Assembly: GCF_003604195.1 (NCBI RefSeq)
Contig: NZ_QXGR01000005.1
Coordinates: 62,001-126,000 of the forward strand
Source of the DNA: Simplicispira lacusdiani
GTDB taxonomy: Bacteria > Pseudomonadota > Gammaproteobacteria > Burkholderiales > Burkholderiaceae_C
Direction: 5' to 3'
DNA: 64,000 nucleotides
Part shown: one piece after another, positions 9,692-18,908 of the stretch
Layout of the letters: each line of letters opens with the position of its first letter
How positions within the stretch are numbered: position 1 is the stretch's first letter
Made by a program: the position numbers and the translations under genes
Notes under the pieces: model-generated
Seen by the model: the letters and a program-made list of their open reading frames with translations, nothing else
Database searches by the model: none
Told to the model about the DNA's origin: nothing

Positions 9692-10720
9692 ATGCGCGGC
9701 ATCGGACCCTCCCCCTGGAAACGGCTGGCGCGGCGTTGCCGTGCCGTGGGCCTGGGCGCGTGCTGGCTGCTGGCGGGCCTGGCGGGCGCGGCCCCGGCGC
9801 CCATGCTGGTGCGTTTTTCGCATGTGGTCGCGCCCGACACCCCCAAGGGCCTGATGGTCGAGCGCTTCCAGGCGCTGGTGGCGCAGCGCTCGGGCGGGCG
9901 CATCCGCGTGGCGGTGTACCCCGACTCGCAGCTCTACGGCGACCAGGACGAGATCGAGGCCCTGCAGCTCGGGGCCGTGGAGATGCTGGCGCCCTCGCTG
10001 TCCAAGTTCAGTGCCATGGGGGTCGGAGGGTTCGAGGTGTTCGACCTGCCCTTCCTGTTCCAGGACCTGGGCCAGGTGCGCTGCGTGACGCGGGGCGCGA
10101 TCGGACGGCAGCTGCTGGAAGACCTGTCGCGCCACCGCATGGTGGGGCTGGGCTTTCTCGACAACGGATTCAAGCAGATGAGCGCGGCCAAGCCCCTGCG
10201 CGAACCGGGGGATTTCAAGGGCCTGCGCCTGCGCATCCAAGCCTCGCGCGTGGTGGCAGCGCAAATGCGCGCTCTGGGCGCGCACCCGGTGGTGCTGCCC
10301 TTTGGCGAGACACAGCGCGCCCTGGCCTCCGGAGTGGTGGACGGCACGGAAAACCCTCTCTCCAACTTCCTGAGCCAGGGGCTGGCGCCAGTGCAGGCCG
10401 CCGTGACGCTGACCGACCACGGCTACCTGGGCTACGCCGTGGTGGCGAACCCGCGCTTCTGGGCGCACCTGGCTGCGCCGGACCGCCTGCTGCTGCAGCA
10501 GGCGCTGGCCGAGGCGCTGGAGCACGGCAACCGCCAGTCGGCCGACCTCAACGCCCAGGCCCTGGCGGCGCTGCGGCAGATGCCCCAGGTGCGCGTGCAT
10601 GCGCTGACACCGCCGCAACGCGACGCCCTGCGCCAGGCCATGCAACCGGTGTACGCCGACTTCCAGCGCCGCAACGGCGCCCCGCTGCTGCGGCGCATCC
10701 AGGACGAGTGCGCGCCCTGA
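9692..10720 (+). CDS. Orphan TRAP-type (DctP family) periplasmic solute-binding protein
   Basis: A 342-residue protein with an N-terminal signal peptide (GLGACWLLAGLAGAAPA). The DctP fold follows, with SHVVAPDTPKGLMVERF, YPDSQLYGDQDEIEALQLG, the segment GLRLRIQASRVVAAQMRALGA and the family pattern GVVDGTENPLSNF. In this family an Arg (here in LRLRIQ) binds the ligand carboxylate. No DctQ or DctM membrane subunit lies next to it. The neighbours are instead a DctS/DctR pair (divergent) and dctA (downstream). By analogy with the Bacillus subtilis DctB/DctS/DctA sensor unit it may be a co-receptor for the kinase, not a transporter subunit. That role is inference. Confidence 0.87.
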   Translation: MRGIGPSPWKRLARRCRAVGLGACWLLAGLAGAAPAPMLVRFSHVVAPDTPKGLMVERFQALVAQRSGGRIRVAVYPDSQLYGDQDEIEALQLGAVEMLAPSLSKFSAMGVGGFEVFDLPFLFQDLGQVRCVTRGAIGRQLLEDLSRHRMVGLGFLDNGFKQMSAAKPLREPGDFKGLRLRIQASRVVAAQMRALGAHPVVLPFGETQRALASGVVDGTENPLSNFLSQGLAPVQAAVTLTDHGYLGYAVVANPRFWAHLAAPDRLLLQQALAEALEHGNRQSADLNAQALAALRQMPQVRVHALTPPQRDALRQAMQPVYADFQRRNGAPLLRRIQDECAP

Positions 10721-10952
10721 GAGCCTCTTCCTACAGGCTCCGTGGTACGGCTTTGAAAAGACCATAAGACCTTGAAAACAAAAGGCTTTTGGCGGAATTA
10801 GGGTTAACCCGACTGTTGAACGCCACAGTTGGCGAGCGGCGGACGGGTCCGTATTCTTCGCAACCGCCCCGCAACGGGGATGCTGAGTGGCCGGCCCGCC
10901 CCCCTGGGCGCCGCGGCCACGGTTTCCACCCCACCCTTTAGAGACCTTCGCC
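10721..10952 (+). promoter_or_regulatory. dctA upstream region with two inverted repeats
   Basis: This non-coding leader of about 230 bp holds a perfect palindrome GGGTTAACCC (10801-10810) and an inverted repeat CGCCA-N4-TGGCG (10821-10834), both before dctA. They are candidates for DctR or other regulator binding. A short hairpin (GAGCCT/AGGCTC) follows the binding-protein stop. No clear sigma-54 or sigma-70 promoter was recognised. Confidence 0.35.
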
Positions 10953-12299
10953 ATGTCACAGGCATCCGAGCGCAAGCCGCTGTACAAGTCCCTTTACGTC
11001 CAGGTGCTGTTCGCCGTCACCGTGGGCGTGCTGCTGGGCCATTTCCAACCCGACCTGGGCGCCCAGATGAAGCCGCTGGGCGATGGCTTCATCAAGCTGA
11101 TCAAGATGATCATCGCCCCGATCATCTTCTGTACGGTGGTGGTGGGCATCGCCGGCATGGAAGACATGAAGAAGGTGGGCAAGACCGGCGGCCTGGCGCT
11201 GCTGTACTTCGAGATCGTCTCCACCCTGGCGCTCATCATCGGCCTGGTCGTGGTCAACGTGTTGCAACCCGGCGCGGGCATGCACATCGACCCCGCCTCG
11301 CTCGATACCAAGAGCATCGCGGCCTACACGGCGCCCGGCAAGATGCAGGGTACGGTGGACTTCCTGCTCAGCGTGATTCCCAGCTCGGTGGTGGACGCCT
11401 TCGCCAAGGGCGAGATCCTGCAGGTGCTGCTGTTCTCGGTGCTGTTCGGCTTCGCCCTGCACAAGTTCGGCGGACGCGGCACCATGGTGTTCGACTTCAT
11501 CGAGAAGTTCTCGCACGTGCTGTTCGACATCGTCGGCATCATCATGAAGGTCGCTCCGATCGGTGCCTTCGGCGCCATGGCCTTCACCATCGGCAAATAC
11601 GGTGTCAGCTCGCTGTTCTCGCTGGGCAAGCTCATGGGCGCGTTCTACCTGACCTGCCTGGTGTTCGTGTTCATCGTGCTGGGCATCATCAGCCGCCTGC
11701 ATGGCTTCAGCATCTTCAAGTTCGTGCGCTACATCAAGGAAGAGCTGCTGATCGTGCTGGGCACCTCCTCGTCCGAATCGGTGCTGCCGCGCATGATGGA
11801 AAAGCTCGAAGTCCTGGGCGCGCGCAAGTCGGTGGTCGGCCTGGTGATTCCGACCGGCTACTCGTTCAACCTCGACGGCACCTCGATCTACCTCACCATG
11901 GCGGCCGTCTTCATCGCCCAGGCCACCGACACCCCCATGACGCTGACCCAGCAGCTCACGCTGCTGGCCGTGCTGCTGCTGACCTCCAAGGGCGCGGCCG
12001 GCATCACGGGCAGCGGCTTCATCGTGCTGGCGGCCACGCTGTCGGCGGTGGGCGGCATTCCGGTGGCGGGCCTGGCGCTGATCCTGGGCATCGACCGCTT
12101 CATGTCCGAAGCCCGCGCGCTGACCAACCTGGTGGGCAACGGCGTGGCCACGCTGGTGGTGGCCAAGTGGACCGGCGACCTCGACATGCAGCGCCTGCAC
12201 GATGGCCTGGACCACCCCGCGCCGCAGGAAGCGGACGAGCCCGAAGCCATCCTGGACCTGCACGAGGACCACATGGCCGTCTCCAAATCGGCGGCCTGA
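10953..12299 (+). CDS. dctA: C4-dicarboxylate:cation symporter DctA
   Basis: A 448-residue inner-membrane carrier of the DAACS (glutamate transporter-like) family, which takes up succinate, fumarate and malate with cations. Diagnostic segments are [24 protein letters not shown], the serine-rich re-entrant loop [32 protein letters not shown] and [11 protein letters not shown]. The length is close to E. coli DctA (428). The start was chosen at [18 protein letters not shown]; the open frame extends upstream, but that extension is proline-rich and unlike the family. It follows the orphan binding protein on the same strand after a 230-bp gap, so it probably has its own promoter controlled by the DctSR pair. 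Confidence 0.95.
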   Translation: MSQASERKPLYKSLYVQVLFAVTVGVLLGHFQPDLGAQMKPLGDGFIKLIKMIIAPIIFCTVVVGIAGMEDMKKVGKTGGLALLYFEIVSTLALIIGLVVVNVLQPGAGMHIDPASLDTKSIAAYTAPGKMQGTVDFLLSVIPSSVVDAFAKGEILQVLLFSVLFGFALHKFGGRGTMVFDFIEKFSHVLFDIVGIIMKVAPIGAFGAMAFTIGKYGVSSLFSLGKLMGAFYLTCLVFVFIVLGIISRLHGFSIFKFVRYIKEELLIVLGTSSSESVLPRMMEKLEVLGARKSVVGLVIPTGYSFNLDGTSIYLTMAAVFIAQATDTPMTLTQQLTLLAVLLLTSKGAAGITGSGFIVLAATLSAVGGIPVAGLALILGIDRFMSEARALTNLVGNGVATLVVAKWTGDLDMQRLHDGLDHPAPQEADEPEAILDLHEDHMAVSKSAA

Positions 12300-12312
12300 G
12301 CGTCGCCCTGCC

Positions 12313-12341
12313 GACCCGCCGGGCTTGCGCCCGGCCGGGTC
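12313..12341. terminator. GC-rich hairpin between convergent dctA and yejF
   Basis: GACCCGCCGGGC-TTGC-GCCCGGCCGGGTC forms a 12-bp stem with one bulged base just after dctA, overlapping the yejF stop. There is no U-tract on either strand, so it may act only as a weak or Rho-assisted bidirectional terminator. Confidence 0.4.
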
Positions 12342-13956
12342 AGCCTGCGGCGGCCACCAGCCGCTGGGTATAGGGGTGCCGCGGCGCATCGAGCACCTGG
12401 GCCACGCTGCCGCCCTCCAGCACCTCGCCGTCCTTCATCACCAGCACCTCGTGCGCCATGGCGCGGATCACATCCACGTCGTGCGTGATGAGCAGGTAGC
12501 TCAATCCCTTGTCCTTCTGCAAGCGCTGTAGCAAGCCCAGCACCTGCTGCTGGATGGTGACGTCGAGCGCGCTGGTGGGCTCGTCGAGCACCAGCACGCG
12601 CGGTTGCACGATGAGCGCGCGCGCCACCGCCAGGCGCTGGCGCTGGCCACCCGAGAATTCATGCGGATAGCGCGCCAGCAGGCCGGGGAACTGGCTCTCG
12701 GTCAGGCCCACCTCGGCCAGCGCGGCCTCCACCCGGGCACGGCGCTGTGCAACATCCAGCGCGGGCTCGTGCACCTTGAGACCCTCGCCCACGATCTCCT
12801 CCACGGTGAGGCGCGGCGAGAGCGAGGAGAACGGATCCTGGAACACCACCTGCACCTGGCGGCGCAGCCGCTGGTTGGCCGGTGTGTTGCGCGTGGCGGG
12901 CTGCTGCCAGCCCTGCCCGGCCACCGCCAGATCGCCGCCATGCGGCAGCAGGCCCAGGATGGCCTGCGCCAGCGTGGACTTGCCCGAGCCCGATTCGCCC
13001 ACCACGCCCAGCGTGCGGCCCGGCGGCAACTGCAGCGCGGCGCCCTGCACGGCGACGAACTCCCCCTTTTGGAACCAGCCCCGGAAGCCGGGCAGCGGCG
13101 TGGGATAGACCACGCGCAGGTTCTGCGCCCGCACCACGGGGGCCGTGCCTTCGGGCAATGCGTCCTCCACCACATCGCGCCGGGGCTGGCTGGCGATGAG
13201 GCGCTGGGTGTAAGGGTGCTGCGGCGCGCGGAAGACTTCATTCACACGCCCCTGCTCCACCAGCACGCCCTGCTCCATCACGGCCACGCGGTCGGCGAAG
13301 CGGCGCACCAGGTTCAGGTCGTGCGTGATGAGCAGCACGGCCATGCCGCTGCTGCGTTGCAGTTCGGAGAGCAGGTCGAGGATCTGGCCGCGTAGCGTGA
13401 CGTCGAGCGCCGTCGTCGGCTCGTCGGCCAGCAGCAGCGCGGGCTCGCTGGCCAGGGCCATGGCGATCATGGCGCGCTGGCGCTGGCCGCCGCTGAGCTG
13501 GTGCGGGAAGCTGTTGGCACGCCGTTCGGGCTCGGGGATGCCGGTTTTTGCTAGCAATTCAATAGCTACTTGCGCAGACTGGGCGGGCGTCAGGGCCTTT
13601 TTTAGCTCCAAAACCTCGGCAATCTGCTGGCCGATGGTCATGAGCGGGTTGAGCGCTGTCATGGGTTCCTGGAACACCATGGCGATCTCGCCACCGCGCA
13701 CGCCGCGCATCTCGCGCTCCGATAAAGAGAGCAGGTCACGCCCGCGCAGCAAGGCCTGGCCGCTGATCTGCGCCTCACCCGCCAGGCGCAGCAGGCTGAG
13801 CGCCGTGATGGTCTTGCCCGAGCCGGACTCACCCACCAGCGCCAGCTTCTCTCCCGGCGCGATGTCGAAGCCCACGCCGCGCACCACCTCCTTGGCGCCG
13901 AAGCGCACGGACAAGTCGCGAACTTGCAACAATGGATTCATGGCTTCGCCGCTCAT
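12340..13956 (-). CDS. yejF: YejF, dual ATPase of the YejABEF microcin C/peptide ABC importer
   Basis: A 538-residue cytoplasmic protein with two complete ABC ATPase domains. Domain 1 has Walker A GESGSGKT, signature LSGGQRQR and Walker [13 protein letters not shown]. Domain 2 has [16 protein letters not shown] and [12 protein letters not shown]. Length and fusion match E. coli YejF (529 residues), which drives uptake of peptides including microcin C. The start ATG overlaps the yejE stop by 4 nt, with GAAAGG 7 nt upstream. Oddly, codons between the Q-loop and signature of domain 1 (13550-13612) carry a copy of the dispersed repeat written in AT-rich synonymous codons, with no apparent length change. 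Confidence 0.93.
   Translation of the reverse strand: MSGEAMNPLLQVRDLSVRFGAKEVVRGVGFDIAPGEKLALVGESGSGKTITALSLLRLAGEAQISGQALLRGRDLLSLSEREMRGVRGGEIAMVFQEPMTALNPLMTIGQQIAEVLELKKALTPAQSAQVAIELLAKTGIPEPERRANSFPHQLSGGQRQRAMIAMALASEPALLLADEPTTALDVTLRGQILDLLSELQRSSGMAVLLITHDLNLVRRFADRVAVMEQGVLVEQGRVNEVFRAPQHPYTQRLIASQPRRDVVEDALPEGTAPVVRAQNLRVVYPTPLPGFRGWFQKGEFVAVQGAALQLPPGRTLGVVGESGSGKSTLAQAILGLLPHGGDLAVAGQGWQQPATRNTPANQRLRRQVQVVFQDPFSSLSPRLTVEEIVGEGLKVHEPALDVAQRRARVEAALAEVGLTESQFPGLLARYPHEFSGGQRQRLAVARALIVQPRVLVLDEPTSALDVTIQQQVLGLLQRLQKDKGLSYLLITHDVDVIRAMAHEVLVMKDGEVLEGGSVAQVLDAPRHPYTQRLVAAAG
13550..13612. repeat. Dispersed palindromic repeat, intragenic copy in yejF
   Basis: On the plus strand GCTAGCAATTCAATAGCTAC is followed by TTGCGCAG and, further on, GGGCGTCAGGGCCTTTTTT. 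This matches the intergenic copy after the ligase gene in order and spacing. It lies wholly inside the yejF reading frame, encoding VAIELLAK with codons (GTA GCT ATT GAA TTG CTA GCA AAA) unlike the GC-rich usage around it. Confidence 0.7.
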
Positions 13957-15041
13957 CGGTCGGCCTTTCGGGGGTCGAGCGCATCGCGCAGCGCGTCGCC
14001 CATGAAGGTCAGCAGCAGCAGCGTGACCACCAGCACGCCGAAGGTGGACAGCGAGATCCACCAGGCATCGATGCTGTTCTTGCCCTGCGAAAGCAGCTCG
14101 CCCAGGCTCGGCGTGCCCGGCGGCACGCCCAGGCCCAGGAAGTCGAGCGAGGTCAGCGCCAGGATGGCCGCGCTCATGCGGAACGGCAAGAAGGTCACCA
14201 CGGGCGTGAGGCTGTTGGGCAGGATGTGGCGCCAGATGATCTGCGCGTTGCCCACGCCCAACGCGCGCGCGGCCTTCACGTAGTCAAGCTGGCGGTTGCG
14301 CAGAAATTCAGCGCGCACGTAGTCGCTCAGCCCCATCCAGCCGAACAGGCTCAGCAGAATCAGCAGCAGCGAAATGCTGGGCGCGAACACCGCGCTGAAG
14401 ATGATGAGCAGGTACAGCTCGGGCATGGAGCCCCAGATCTCGATGAAGCGCTGGAAGGCCAGGTCCGTCTTGCCGCCAAAGAAACCCTGGATAGCGCCCG
14501 TGAGCACCCCCAGCGCCACGCCCGTCACGGTGAGCGCCAGCGCGAACAGCACGCTCACGCGGAAGCCGTAGATGAGCTGCGCCAGCAGGTCGCGTCCTCT
14601 GTCATCGGTGCCCAGCCAGTTGTCCCGCGTGGGTGCAGACGGATTGGGCGCCTTGGCGAAGTAGTTGAGCGTGTTCGGGCCGTAGGGGTTGAGGGTGTAG
14701 AGCGCCCAGTTGGCGCCGCTGGTGATGCGTTCGCGGATGAAGGGGTCGAGGTAGTCGGTGGGCGTCTCGAAATCGCCGCCAAAGGTCTTCTCGGGGTAGT
14801 CCTTGAGCATGGGGAAGTAGGTCTGCCCTTCGTAGCGCACGATGAGCGGCCTATCGTTGCTGACCAGCTCGGCGCACAGACTGACGAGCACCAGCGCGCA
14901 AAAGATCAGCAGGCTCCAGTAGCCCAGGCGGTTGCGTTTGAAACGCAGCCAGGCGCGGCGGGAGGGGGACAGTGATGCGGGCACGGCGGCCGCAGAAGCA
15001 GGAGATGCGCTGAAAACCATGGCCTGCTGCTTATCCGGCAT
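13953..15041 (-). CDS. yejE: YejE, permease of the YejABEF importer
   Basis: A permease of about 362 residues of the OppC/DppC type. The N-terminal region RRAWLRFKRNRLGYWSLLIF is the usual OppC entry segment. A large periplasmic loop follows, starting SNDRPLIVRYEGQTYFPM, which is typical of YejE. The C-terminal half carries the inner-membrane-component motif YVRAEFLRNRQLDYVKAARALG, ending with LDFLGLGVPPGTPSLGELL. Length is near E. coli YejE (341). The ATG chosen overlaps the hepT stop by 11 nt; an ATG seven codons later (15020) is equally possible, as neither has a good ribosome site. In this genome its partner permease gene yejB is separated from it by two toxin-antitoxin genes. Confidence 0.92.
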   Translation of the reverse strand: MPDKQQAMVFSASPASAAAVPASLSPSRRAWLRFKRNRLGYWSLLIFCALVLVSLCAELVSNDRPLIVRYEGQTYFPMLKDYPEKTFGGDFETPTDYLDPFIRERITSGANWALYTLNPYGPNTLNYFAKAPNPSAPTRDNWLGTDDRGRDLLAQLIYGFRVSVLFALALTVTGVALGVLTGAIQGFFGGKTDLAFQRFIEIWGSMPELYLLIIFSAVFAPSISLLLILLSLFGWMGLSDYVRAEFLRNRQLDYVKAARALGVGNAQIIWRHILPNSLTPVVTFLPFRMSAAILALTSLDFLGLGVPPGTPSLGELLSQGKNSIDAWWISLSTFGVLVVTLLLLTFMGDALRDALDPRKADR

Positions 15042-15447
15042 CGTGCTGCAAGAGTGCCTTGCTGTACTGCAGGAACTCATCGAGGTGCTTTTCGATGATG
15101 GCGACGGTGATGGGCAGTTGCAGGCTCTGGTAGTCGTGCACCGCGATGTTGCGGAAGCCCACCATGCGCTGCAGGCCTTCGGCCAGGCCCGGCTCGATGC
15201 GGCCGGCCCGGGCCAGCAGGGCAAAAACATCGCGCGCGCTTTGCGGAACGCCCAGGCGGTCGCGCCGGATCAGGTGCTGCCCCATGTCCAGCGCGGCTTC
15301 GCAGGCACGTTGGATGTTCAGAATGGCGGCGTCCTGGCGGCTGAAGTTGGTGGCGAAGCTGGCCGGATCGCTGAAATATTCTTCCCGCGCGCGCAGCACG
15401 CAACGTTCGATCGTGGCGGCCTTGTTGATCAGCACGTCATCCACCAT
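15031..15447 (-). CDS. hepT: HepT-type HEPN toxin (DUF86), inside the yej operon
   Basis: A 138-residue DUF86/HepT protein. The HEPN catalytic motif Rx4HxY is present as RNIAVHDY near residue 100. In studied HepT toxins this is the RNase site, and the Tyr is the target that MntA modifies with AMP. The surrounding helices (LNIQRACEAALDMGQHLI, then LAEGLQRMVGF) are typical of the family. It overlaps the 3' end of mntA by 11 nt, so the antitoxin is translated first and the two are coupled. It also overlaps or abuts the start of yejE. The pair matches type VII toxin-antitoxin modules by sequence; activity here is inferred. Confidence 0.88.
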   Translation of the reverse strand: MVDDVLINKAATIERCVLRAREEYFSDPASFATNFSRQDAAILNIQRACEAALDMGQHLIRRDRLGVPQSARDVFALLARAGRIEPGLAEGLQRMVGFRNIAVHDYQSLQLPITVAIIEKHLDEFLQYSKALLQHDAG

Positions 15448-15847
15448 ACACAGTCCCTCGCTCTCGAATATCGGTCAGCAGGCCCGCACGCGCCGTGTCC
15501 AGGTCGGTTTTCTCGCTCAGGATGGCGCTCTCGAACAACGCGGCCTGCACATCCCTGGCCCACCAGCGCTCGCCTTGGGTAATGACCTGGTACTGCATCA
15601 CCGTGGACGCGGCGCGCAAATCCAGCAGATCGACGGCGCGGCCCGCGATGTCCGCCAGTTCACCGGAGAGCTGCCACAGCAGCGTGACGTCGGCATAGCC
15701 GGGCACCAGCACGGCCATGTCCAGGTCGCTGTCCGGTCCTGCCGTGCCCTGCACCTGGCTGCCAAAGCCATACACCGCCAGCAGGCCTGGCAGCCGCGCC
15801 TGCAGCATGCGCACCGTTCGCTCGATCACTTCGGAGGTCACATGCAT
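15437..15847 (-). CDS. mntA: MntA-type minimal nucleotidyltransferase antitoxin
   Basis: A 136-residue MNT-fold protein with the diagnostic GSx10DxD motif (GSQVQGTAGPDSDLD, about residues 29-43), which binds metal and ATP. A third acidic residue is expected in VDLLDL. Family members AMPylate the tyrosine of their HepT partner and so silence it. The start has a good Shine-Dalgarno (GAAGGA, 5 nt upstream) formed right after the yejB stop, with only 9 nt between yejB and this ATG. The module is therefore fitted precisely into the operon and should be transcribed with the transporter. No separate promoter was seen. Confidence 0.87.
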   Translation of the reverse strand: MHVTSEVIERTVRMLQARLPGLLAVYGFGSQVQGTAGPDSDLDMAVLVPGYADVTLLWQLSGELADIAGRAVDLLDLRAASTVMQYQVITQGERWWARDVQAALFESAILSEKTDLDTARAGLLTDIRERGTVYGG

Positions 15848-15856
15848 GCGCGTCCT

Positions 15857-16891
15857 TCAATCAAACTTCACGCGCGGGTCCACCCACACGTAGCACAGGT
15901 CGCTGATGAGCTTGGTCACCAGCCCGATCAGCGTGAACAGGTACAGCGTGCCCAGCACCACGGGGTAGTCGCGCCGGATCACGCTCTCGTAGCTCAGCAG
16001 GCCCAGGCCGTCGAGCGAAAACAGCGTCTCGATCAGCAGCGAGCCCGCGAAGAACGCGCCAATGAACGCTGCCGGAAAGCCGGTGATGATGGGAATCAGC
16101 GCATTGCGGAACACATGCTTCCAGAGCACCTGGCGCTCGGAGAGCCCCTTGGCGCGCGCCGTCAGCACGTACTGCTTGCGGATTTCCTCCAGAAAGGCGT
16201 TCTTGGTCAGCATGGCGGTGACGGCAAAGCTCCCCAGCACCATGGCGGTGATGGGCAACGTGATGTGCCACAGGTAGTCCACGATGCGCGCCCCCCAGGA
16301 CAGCTCGTCCCAGTTCGACGAGGTCAGCCCGCGCAGCGGGAACCACTGCAACTGCCCGCCGAAGATGACCAGCAGCGCCACGCCGAGCACGAAGCCCGGA
16401 ATCGCATAGCCCACCAGGATGAGCAGCGTGGTCACCAGGTCGAAGCGCGAGCCCGCGCGCACCGCCTTGGCCACGCCCAGCGGCACGGCCACCAGGTAGC
16501 TGATGAAGAAGGTCCACAGGCCCAGGCTGATGGAGACGGGGAGTTTCTCTTTCACCAGCGTCCACACGTCCTTGTTCTGGAAGAAGCTCTTGCCCAGGTC
16601 GAAGTGCGCGAACTGCCCCAGCATCTGCAGGAAACGCTCGTGCGCGGGCTTGTCGAAGCCGTAGAGCGCCTTGATCTGTTCCAGGCGCTTGGGATCCACG
16701 CCCTGCGCGCCCCGGTAGCTCAGGCCACCGCCCTCGGCACCACCACCCACCCCGGCGCCCGCCTTGGCCTCGGCCATGTACTGCTCGACCGGGCCGCCCG
16801 GCACGAACTGGATCACGACGAAAGTCAGCAGCAGCACGCCCAGCAAGGTGGGCAGCATGAGCAGGATGCGCTTGAGGATGTAGGCCAGCAT
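15857..16891 (-). CDS. yejB: YejB, permease of the YejABEF importer
   Basis: A 344-residue inner-membrane permease of the OppB/DppB family. It starts MLAYILKRILLMLPTLLGVL, the standard first segment, followed by FVPGGPVEQYM. A YejB-type periplasmic insertion follows (about 45-90, Gly-rich, then GVDPKRLEQIKALYGFDKP). The core has the EAA-type loop EIRKQYVLTARAKGLSE and ends YVWVDPRVKFD, both close to the E. coli protein (364 residues). It lies downstream of yejA after a 119-bp gap that contains a REP-like repeat, and just upstream of mntA. Confidence 0.93.
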   Translation of the reverse strand: MLAYILKRILLMLPTLLGVLLLTFVVIQFVPGGPVEQYMAEAKAGAGVGGGAEGGGLSYRGAQGVDPKRLEQIKALYGFDKPAHERFLQMLGQFAHFDLGKSFFQNKDVWTLVKEKLPVSISLGLWTFFISYLVAVPLGVAKAVRAGSRFDLVTTLLILVGYAIPGFVLGVALLVIFGGQLQWFPLRGLTSSNWDELSWGARIVDYLWHITLPITAMVLGSFAVTAMLTKNAFLEEIRKQYVLTARAKGLSERQVLWKHVFRNALIPIITGFPAAFIGAFFAGSLLIETLFSLDGLGLLSYESVIRRDYPVVLGTLYLFTLIGLVTKLISDLCYVWVDPRVKFD

Positions 16892-16944
16892 CTACGATCA
16901 ACCCTTGTTCTCGATAGCGGTGGTGGCGGCCGCAGCGCCGGGCC

Positions 16945-17010
16945 GCCCCAAGCAAGGCCAGCCCCCTCGGGGGGCAGCGACCCGTGCAACGGTGGAGCGT
17001 GGGGGCCACA
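16945..17010. repeat. REP-like repeat between yejA and yejB
   Basis: The yejA-yejB gap holds GCCCCCTCGGGGGGCAGCGA and, after a short spacer, GAGCGTGGGGGCC. The central CCCCCTCGGGGG is a near-perfect palindrome. I recall GCCCCCTCGGGGGGCAGCGA..GAGCGTGGGGGC as a frequent extragenic repeat in Comamonadaceae genomes. Within an operon it could moderate expression between the binding protein and the permeases. Confidence 0.6.
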
Positions 17011-18807
17011 TTACCGGGCCCACCAGGTGTCGATGGCCCAGCCCTCGCCGCTCGAATACGGTGGCAGGGCCTCGGGGCGCGCCAGGCGCCAGGCGTTGTA
17101 GGCCATGCGGTGGGTACCGGCGGTCCACTGCGGAATGAGGTAGTGGCTGTGGGCGATGACGCGCTCCAGGGCATGGCAGGCGGGCAGGAGTTGCGCCTCG
17201 GTCTTGGCCGCGGTCATGGCCGCGATCAGCGCATCGACACCGGGGTTCTTCACGCCCGCGAAATTGCCCGAATCCTCGGTGTCGGCGGCCTTGCTGCCGA
17301 ACAGGTCGGCATATTCCTGGCCAGGGTTGTGCGTTCCCTGGAAGGCCATGGAGGTGATGTCGAAGTCAAACTTCTGCAGGCGCTGCTGGTAGAGCGCGAA
17401 ATCCACCGCCCGGAAACGTAGCGTGATGCCCAGCTTTTCCAGGCTGCGCATCCAAGGCGTGACCACGCGCACGCCGCCCTCGTTGCTGTCCATGTATTCG
17501 AGCACCATGGCTTCGCCGCGCGCATTGCGCAGCGCACCGCCCTGCACCTCCCAGCCAGCCTCTTTCAGCAATTGCTGCGCGCGGCGCAGATTGGCGCGCA
17601 GCGACGAATCGCCGTCGGTGCGCGGCGGCACCGTCATGGGGCCGAAGGCAGCGGCGGGAAGGTGCTGGCGCCAGGGCTCCATCAGGGCCAGCTCCTGCGG
17701 CGTGGGCGTGCCGCGTGTTTCGCAGGCGGTGTTGCCGAAGAGGCCGTTGACGCGCTGGTAGGCGCCGTAGAACATCTGGCGGTTCATCCACTCGTAGTCC
17801 AGCGCGAGGCCCAGGGCCTCGCGCACACGCACGTCCTGCAGGAACGGCCGGCGCGTGTTGAGCACATAGCTCTGGAAACCCGAGGGCAGCTTGTGCGCGA
17901 ATTCGCCCTTGACCAGTTCGCCCGTGTCGAACTTGCGGCCATTGACGCGGCGCGCCCAGTCGCCCGCGCTAAAAAAACGCATCAGGTCGAATTCGCCCGC
18001 CTTGAGCGCTTCGAGCCGCGCCGTGGCGTCTTTGTAGATCTTGACGGTGATGCGGTCGAAGTTGGCCGTGCCCTTGCGCACGTTCAAGTCCTTGGCCCAA
18101 TAGTTGGGGTCGCGCACGTAGGTAATGTCCTTGCCGAAGCGGACCGGGCCAATCTTGTAGGGGCCGCTGCCGATGGGAAAGTCCATCACCACCTGGTCGA
18201 AGGGCTTGGCCTTGCCGTTCTCCACGCCCCAGTCGCGGCTGAACACCGGCAGGCCGCCCACGGTGAGCGGCAGCTCGCGGTTGGGCTTGTGGAAGCGGTA
18301 GCGCACCGTGCGCTCGCCCAGCACATCCACACCGGCCACGTCGATCAGCAGCGTCTTGTACGCAGGCGAGGTGTGCGGGCCCACCAGGGTGTCGTAGCTG
18401 TGCTTCACGTCTGCGGCCAGCACGGGTTTGCCGTGGTGGAAGCGCGCCTCGGGCCGCAGGCGGAACGTGGCCGAGAGGCCATCCTGCGCCACCTGCACGT
18501 CCTCGGCCAGCAGGCCGTAGCCCGTGGCCGTCTCGTCGAGCGAGCCCACGAGCAACGCGTCGAACATCAGCGAGGACAGATACGCCGGTGCGTTGCCCTT
18601 GATGGTGAACGGGTTGTATTTGTCGAAAGTGGAGGTGCGCAGGTTGCTCACCAGCCGCAGCTCGCCGCCCTTGGGCGCCTGCGGGTTCACATACGCAAAA
18701 TGCGCGAAACCGGCCGGGTAGCGCGGCTCGCCCCACAGCGCATAGGCATGGGCCGCCCAGGCCGGGGCGGCGCACATCGTCAGCAGAAAAGTCAGCCAAA
18801 ACCGCAT
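17011..18807 (-). CDS. yejA: YejA, periplasmic binding protein of the YejABEF importer
   Basis: A 598-residue SBP family 5 protein. The signal peptide ([18 protein letters not shown]) is followed by [18 protein letters not shown] and [20 protein letters not shown], which is the YejA signature region. The family motif of oligopeptide binders appears as [10 protein letters not shown]. The C-terminal part ([20 protein letters not shown]) is characteristic of YejA rather than OppA. It is the first gene of yejA-yejB-mntA-hepT-yejE-yejF and is divergent from fabI; the roughly 100-bp gap between them must hold both promoters. The start ATG was chosen at the signal peptide; the frame is open further upstream. 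Confidence 0.93.
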   Translation of the reverse strand: MRFWLTFLLTMCAAPAWAAHAYALWGEPRYPAGFAHFAYVNPQAPKGGELRLVSNLRTSTFDKYNPFTIKGNAPAYLSSLMFDALLVGSLDETATGYGLLAEDVQVAQDGLSATFRLRPEARFHHGKPVLAADVKHSYDTLVGPHTSPAYKTLLIDVAGVDVLGERTVRYRFHKPNRELPLTVGGLPVFSRDWGVENGKAKPFDQVVMDFPIGSGPYKIGPVRFGKDITYVRDPNYWAKDLNVRKGTANFDRITVKIYKDATARLEALKAGEFDLMRFFSAGDWARRVNGRKFDTGELVKGEFAHKLPSGFQSYVLNTRRPFLQDVRVREALGLALDYEWMNRQMFYGAYQRVNGLFGNTACETRGTPTPQELALMEPWRQHLPAAAFGPMTVPPRTDGDSSLRANLRRAQQLLKEAGWEVQGGALRNARGEAMVLEYMDSNEGGVRVVTPWMRSLEKLGITLRFRAVDFALYQQRLQKFDFDITSMAFQGTHNPGQEYADLFGSKAADTEDSGNFAGVKNPGVDALIAAMTAAKTEAQLLPACHALERVIAHSHYLIPQWTAGTHRMAYNAWRLARPEALPPYSSGEGWAIDTWWAR

Positions 18808-18908
18808 GCGACAATTCTGCACTACGCTGGCGGCGCACCAGGGCAGGCTGCGGGTATTTCCCCCCGCCACCGCGCCGCCATTTCCCCGCATTCCCCAGGA
18901 GAACAACA

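Noticed and set aside
9692..10720. Subunit of a complete TRAP transporter at this locus
   Set aside because: No DctQ or DctM frame lies on either side; the following gene is a DctA symporter.
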